Assembly: GCA_963804045.1 (NCBI GenBank)
Contig: CAWDOR010000035.1
Coordinates: forward strand, 65,239 to 129,238
Reading direction: 5' to 3'
DNA length: 64,000 nucleotides
Source of the DNA: Rhodoblastus sp963804045
GTDB lineage: Bacteria > Pseudomonadota > Alphaproteobacteria > Rhizobiales > Beijerinckiaceae
Under the pieces are notes generated by a model, which saw nothing but the letters and a program-made list of their open reading frames with translations, searched no databases and was not told the origin of the DNA. The stretch's first letter is position 1; the number at the start of each line of letters is the position of its first letter. The translations under genes and the position numbers were made by a program. Positions 61,088 to 64,000 of this stretch are shown piece by piece.

Positions 61088-64000
61088 CTTCGATCATTTC
61101 CTCGCTGACCAATTCTCAGATCGCGGCTCTTTCGACCGCGACGATTGCTTCGCTTAAGACCACGGATGTCGCGGTCTTGAGCACAAGCCAGGCTTCGGCG
61201 CTGACTTCGACGCAGATCGGGGCTTTCGGCACGCAAGAAATTTCAGCTTTTACCGGTCCGCAGATCAGCGCCCTCTCGCTGGCGGCCATTACCGGCCTGA
61301 CAACCCTTGAAGCCACGGTGTTGCAGACCTCGCAAATCTCGGCCCTCACGACGGGGCAGATCGTCCAGTTGCCCACGGCGGATATCGCCCTGCTGTCGAC
61401 CGATCAGGCCCATGCGCTGGGCACGGCGCAGATCGCGGCGCTGACGGGGGCGGAACTGAAGGCTGTGACCACGGACGATGTGGCGATCCTGACCACGGCG
61501 CAGACGGTGGCGATCACCTCGGCGGATATTTCCTCGCTGACCACGGGCCAGATCGTGGCGCTGGGCACGGCGAATGTGAATGTTTTGACCACGGCGCAGG
61601 CTGCGGCGTTGACCACGGCGCAACTCGGGGCGCTGACCACGGATGAGGCGGCGGCGCTGAGCACGGCGGCGGCGCATGTGCTGACGGGCGCCCAGGCGGC
61701 GGCTCTGGGCACGGCGAATGTCGTGGCGCTGCAGACTTCGCAGGTCAATGTGCTGACCACGGCGGCGATCGCCGGGCTGAGCACGGCGGAAGTTGCGCTG
61801 CTGTCGACCGATCAGGCCCATGCGCTGGGCACGGCGCAGATCGCGGCGCTGACGGGCGCGGAACTGAAGGCTGTGACCACGGACGATGTGGCGATCCTGA
61901 CCACGGCGCAGACGGTGGCGATCACCTCGGCGGATATTTCCTCGCTGACCACGGGCCAGATCGTGGCGCTGGGCACGGCGAATGTGAATGTTTTGACCAC
62001 GGCGCAGGCTGCGGCGTTGACCACGGCGCAACTCGGGGCGCTGACCACGGATGAGGCGGCGGCGCTGAGCACGGCGGCGGCGCATGTGCTGACGGGCGCC
62101 CAGGCGGCGGCTCTGGGCACGGCGAATGTCGTGGCGCTGCAGACTTCGCAGGTCAATGTGCTGACCACGGCGGCGATCGCCGGGCTGAGCACGGCGGAAG
62201 TTGCGCTGCTGTCGACCGATCAGGCCCATGCGCTGGGCACGGCGCAGATCGCGGCGCTGACGGGCGCGGAACTGAAGGCTGTGACCACGGACGATGTGGC
62301 GATCCTGACCACGGCGCAGACGGTGGCGATCACCTCGGCGGATATTTCCTCGCTGACCACGGGCCAGATCGTGGCGCTGGGCACGGCGAATGTGAATGTT
62401 TTGACCACGGCGCAGGCTGCGGCGTTGACCACGGCGCAACTCGGGGCGCTGACCACGGATGAGGCGGCGGCGCTGAGCACGGCGGCGGCGCATGTGCTGA
62501 CGGGCGCCCAGGCGGCGGCTCTGGGCACGGCGAATGTCGTGGCGCTGCAGACTTCGCAGGTCAATGTGCTGACCACGGCGGCCATCGCCGGGCTGAGCAC
62601 GGCGGATATCGCCCTGCTGTCGACCGATCAGACCCATGCGCTGGGCACGGCGCAAATCGCGGCTCTGACGGGGGCGGAACTGAAGGCTGTGACCACGGAC
62701 GATGTGGCGATCCTGACCACGGCGCAGACGGTGGCGATCACCTCGGCGGATATTTCCTCTCTGACCACGGGCCAGATCGTGGCGCTGGGCACGGCGAATG
62801 TGAATGTTTTGACCACGGCGCAGGCGGCTGCGCTGACCACGGCGCAACTCGGGGCGCTGACCACGGATGAGGCGGCGGCGCTGAGCACGGCGGCGGCGCA
62901 TGTGCTGACGGGCGCCCAGGCGGCGGCTCTGGGCACGGCGAATGTCGTGGCGCTGCAGACTTCGCAGGTCAATGTGCTGACCACGGCGGCCATCGCCGGG
63001 CTGAGCACGGCGGATATCGCCCTGCTGTCGACCGATCAGACCCATGCGCTGGGCACGGCGCAAATCGCGGCTCTGACGGGGGCGGAACTGAAGGCTGTGA
63101 CCACGGACGATGTGGCGATCCTGACCACGGCGCAGACGGTGGCGATCACCTCGGCGGATATTTCCTCTCTGACCACGGGCCAGATCGTGGCGCTGGGCAC
63201 GGCGAATGTGAATGTTTTGACCACGGCGCAGGCTGCTGCGTTGACCACGGCGCAACTCGGGGCGCTGACCACGGATGAGGCGGCGGCGCTGAGCACGGCG
63301 GCGGCGCATGTGCTGACGGGCGCCCAGGCGGCGGCTCTGGGCACGGCGAATGTCGTGGCGCTGCAGACTTCGCAGGTCAATGTGCTGACCACGGCGGCGA
63401 TCGCCGGGCTGAGCACGGCGGATAGTTGCGCTGCTGTCGACCGATCAGACCCATGCGCTGGGCACGGCGCAGATCGCGGCGCTGACGGGGGCGGAACTGA
63501 AGGCTGTGACCACGGACGATGTGGCGATCCTGACCACGGCGCAGACGGTGGCGATCACCTCGGCGGATATTTCCTCGCTGACCACGGGCCAGATCGTGGC
63601 GCTGGGCACGGCGAATGTGAATGTTTTGACCACGGCGCAGGCTGCGGCGTTGACCACGGCGCAACTCGGGGCGCTGACCACGGATGAGGCGGCGGCGCTG
63701 AGCACGGCGGCGGCGCATGTGCTGACGGGCGCCCAGGCGGCGGCTCTGGGCACGGCGAATGTCGTGGCGCTGCAGACTTCGCAGGTCAATGTGCTGACCA
63801 CGGCGGCGATCGCCGGGCTGAGCACGGCGGAAGTTGCGCTGCTGTCCACCGATCAGGCCCATGCGCTGGGCACGGCGCAGATCGCGGCGCTGACGGGCGC
63901 GGAACTGAAGGCTGTGACCACGGACGATGTGGCGATCCTGACCACGGCGCAGACGGTGGCGATCACCTCGGCGGATATTTCCTCGCTGACCACGGGCCAG
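61084..64000 (+). CDS. Large octapeptide-repeat protein, 5' part (runs off the right edge; one-base frameshift at 63425)
   Basis: From the ATG at 61084 (AAGG upstream) the product consists almost entirely of eight-residue repeats with consensus L-[TSG]-T-[ADS]-[QED]-[IVA]-x-[AV]. About 13 diverged octads (residues 8-104) are followed by a 136-residue block of 17 octads, repeated more than six times and nearly identical. There is no signal peptide, no Cys and almost no aromatic or Arg residues. The frame breaks at 63425 where one extra T interrupts a repeat, then continues open to 64000. The low-complexity acidic/hydrophobic pattern suggests an elongated solenoid or fibrous surface protein, perhaps type I secreted. 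Function is unknown. Confidence 0.8.
61393..64000 (+). repeat. 408-bp tandem repeat, six full units and a partial seventh
   Basis: Units begin at 61393, 61801, 62209, 62617, 63025, 63434 and 63842 (CTGTCGACCGATCAG or a one-base variant). Each is 408 bases, equal to 17 octads of 24 bases. Units differ by only a few bases; two versions of the unit boundary exist (GCGGAAGTTGCG before units 2, 3 and 7; GCGGATATCGCC before 1, 4 and 5). Unit 6 is preceded by a hybrid with an extra base. Confidence 0.95.

Noticed and set aside
61243..63309. Minus-strand frame of 688 codons, rich in RRGQ repeats
   Set aside because: It is a shadow of the 408-bp repeat: any open frame in one unit repeats in all. It has no start signal, and the plus strand gives a regular octad pattern with a good start.
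61393..64000. CRISPR or transposon array
   Set aside because: Repeats are coding, in frame, contiguous and 408 bases long; no spacers, transposase or inverted ends.

Overview
The window looks like chromosome from a high-GC alphaproteobacterium of the Rhizobiales. The best guess is the Beijerinckiaceae/Methylocystaceae side, but this is inferred from gene content and not proven. Supporting features are the order bamE // cytochrome-bc1 chaperone - DUF177 - plsX - fabH - ihfA - merR - tRNA-Pro, the DUF6163 - ldtR - L,D-transpeptidase block, a Mg-type HemB, the eukaryote-like NADP-isocitrate dehydrogenase, IalB, and paired 550-580 residue porins. No phage, insertion sequence, CRISPR array or rRNA was seen.

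Layout. 1-2.6 kb: 5' part of a large secreted repeat protein (minus strand). 2.9-9.8 kb: small envelope proteins, icd, a PAS histidine kinase flanked by two single-domain receivers, bpt and an RDD membrane protein. 9.8-17.3 kb: a 21-bp tandem repeat, a GNAT enzyme, hemB, the DUF6163/ldtR/L,D-transpeptidase block, a frameshifted Cys-rich secreted protein, a degenerate EAL protein and glyA. 17.3-30.3 kb: mostly minus-strand metabolism and transport (indolepyruvate:ferredoxin oxidoreductase, extradiol dioxygenase, esterase, glutathionyl-hydroquinone reductase, Bcr/CflA exporter, M20 peptidase) ending in two surface-polysaccharide glycosyltransferases. 31-38 kb: methylmalonyl-CoA mutase with a coupled GNAT gene, an XRE regulator, an FMN reductase, a patatin and a peptide-binding protein. 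38.3-44.6 kb: the conserved ialB/bamE/plsX/fabH/ihfA/merR/tRNA-Pro neighbourhood. 44.7-52.3 kb: a MacAB-type efflux pair, a NitT/TauT-type ABC transporter with fused permease halves, and an orphan OmpR-family regulator with an altered receiver. 52.3-57.2 kb: an AT-rich intergenic island followed by tandem porin genes. 57.3-60.5 kb: fumC, an Old Yellow Enzyme and a TSUP exporter. 61.1-64 kb: the start of a large protein built entirely from eight-residue repeats, amplified as nearly identical 408-bp units and running off the window.

Two points stand out. First, the octapeptide-repeat protein at the right edge (and the unrelated repeat protein at the left edge) are large, probably surface-exposed proteins of unknown function. 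Second, at least eight genes carry a single-base insertion that breaks an otherwise good reading frame. Six of these lie in GANTTC-like hexamers that become GANTC, the CcrM methylation site of Alphaproteobacteria, when one base is removed. I read these mostly as systematic base-calling errors at methylated sites, so those genes are annotated across the frameshift as probably intact. Starts were chosen from ribosome binding sites and family N-termini; several genes start with GTG or TTG.
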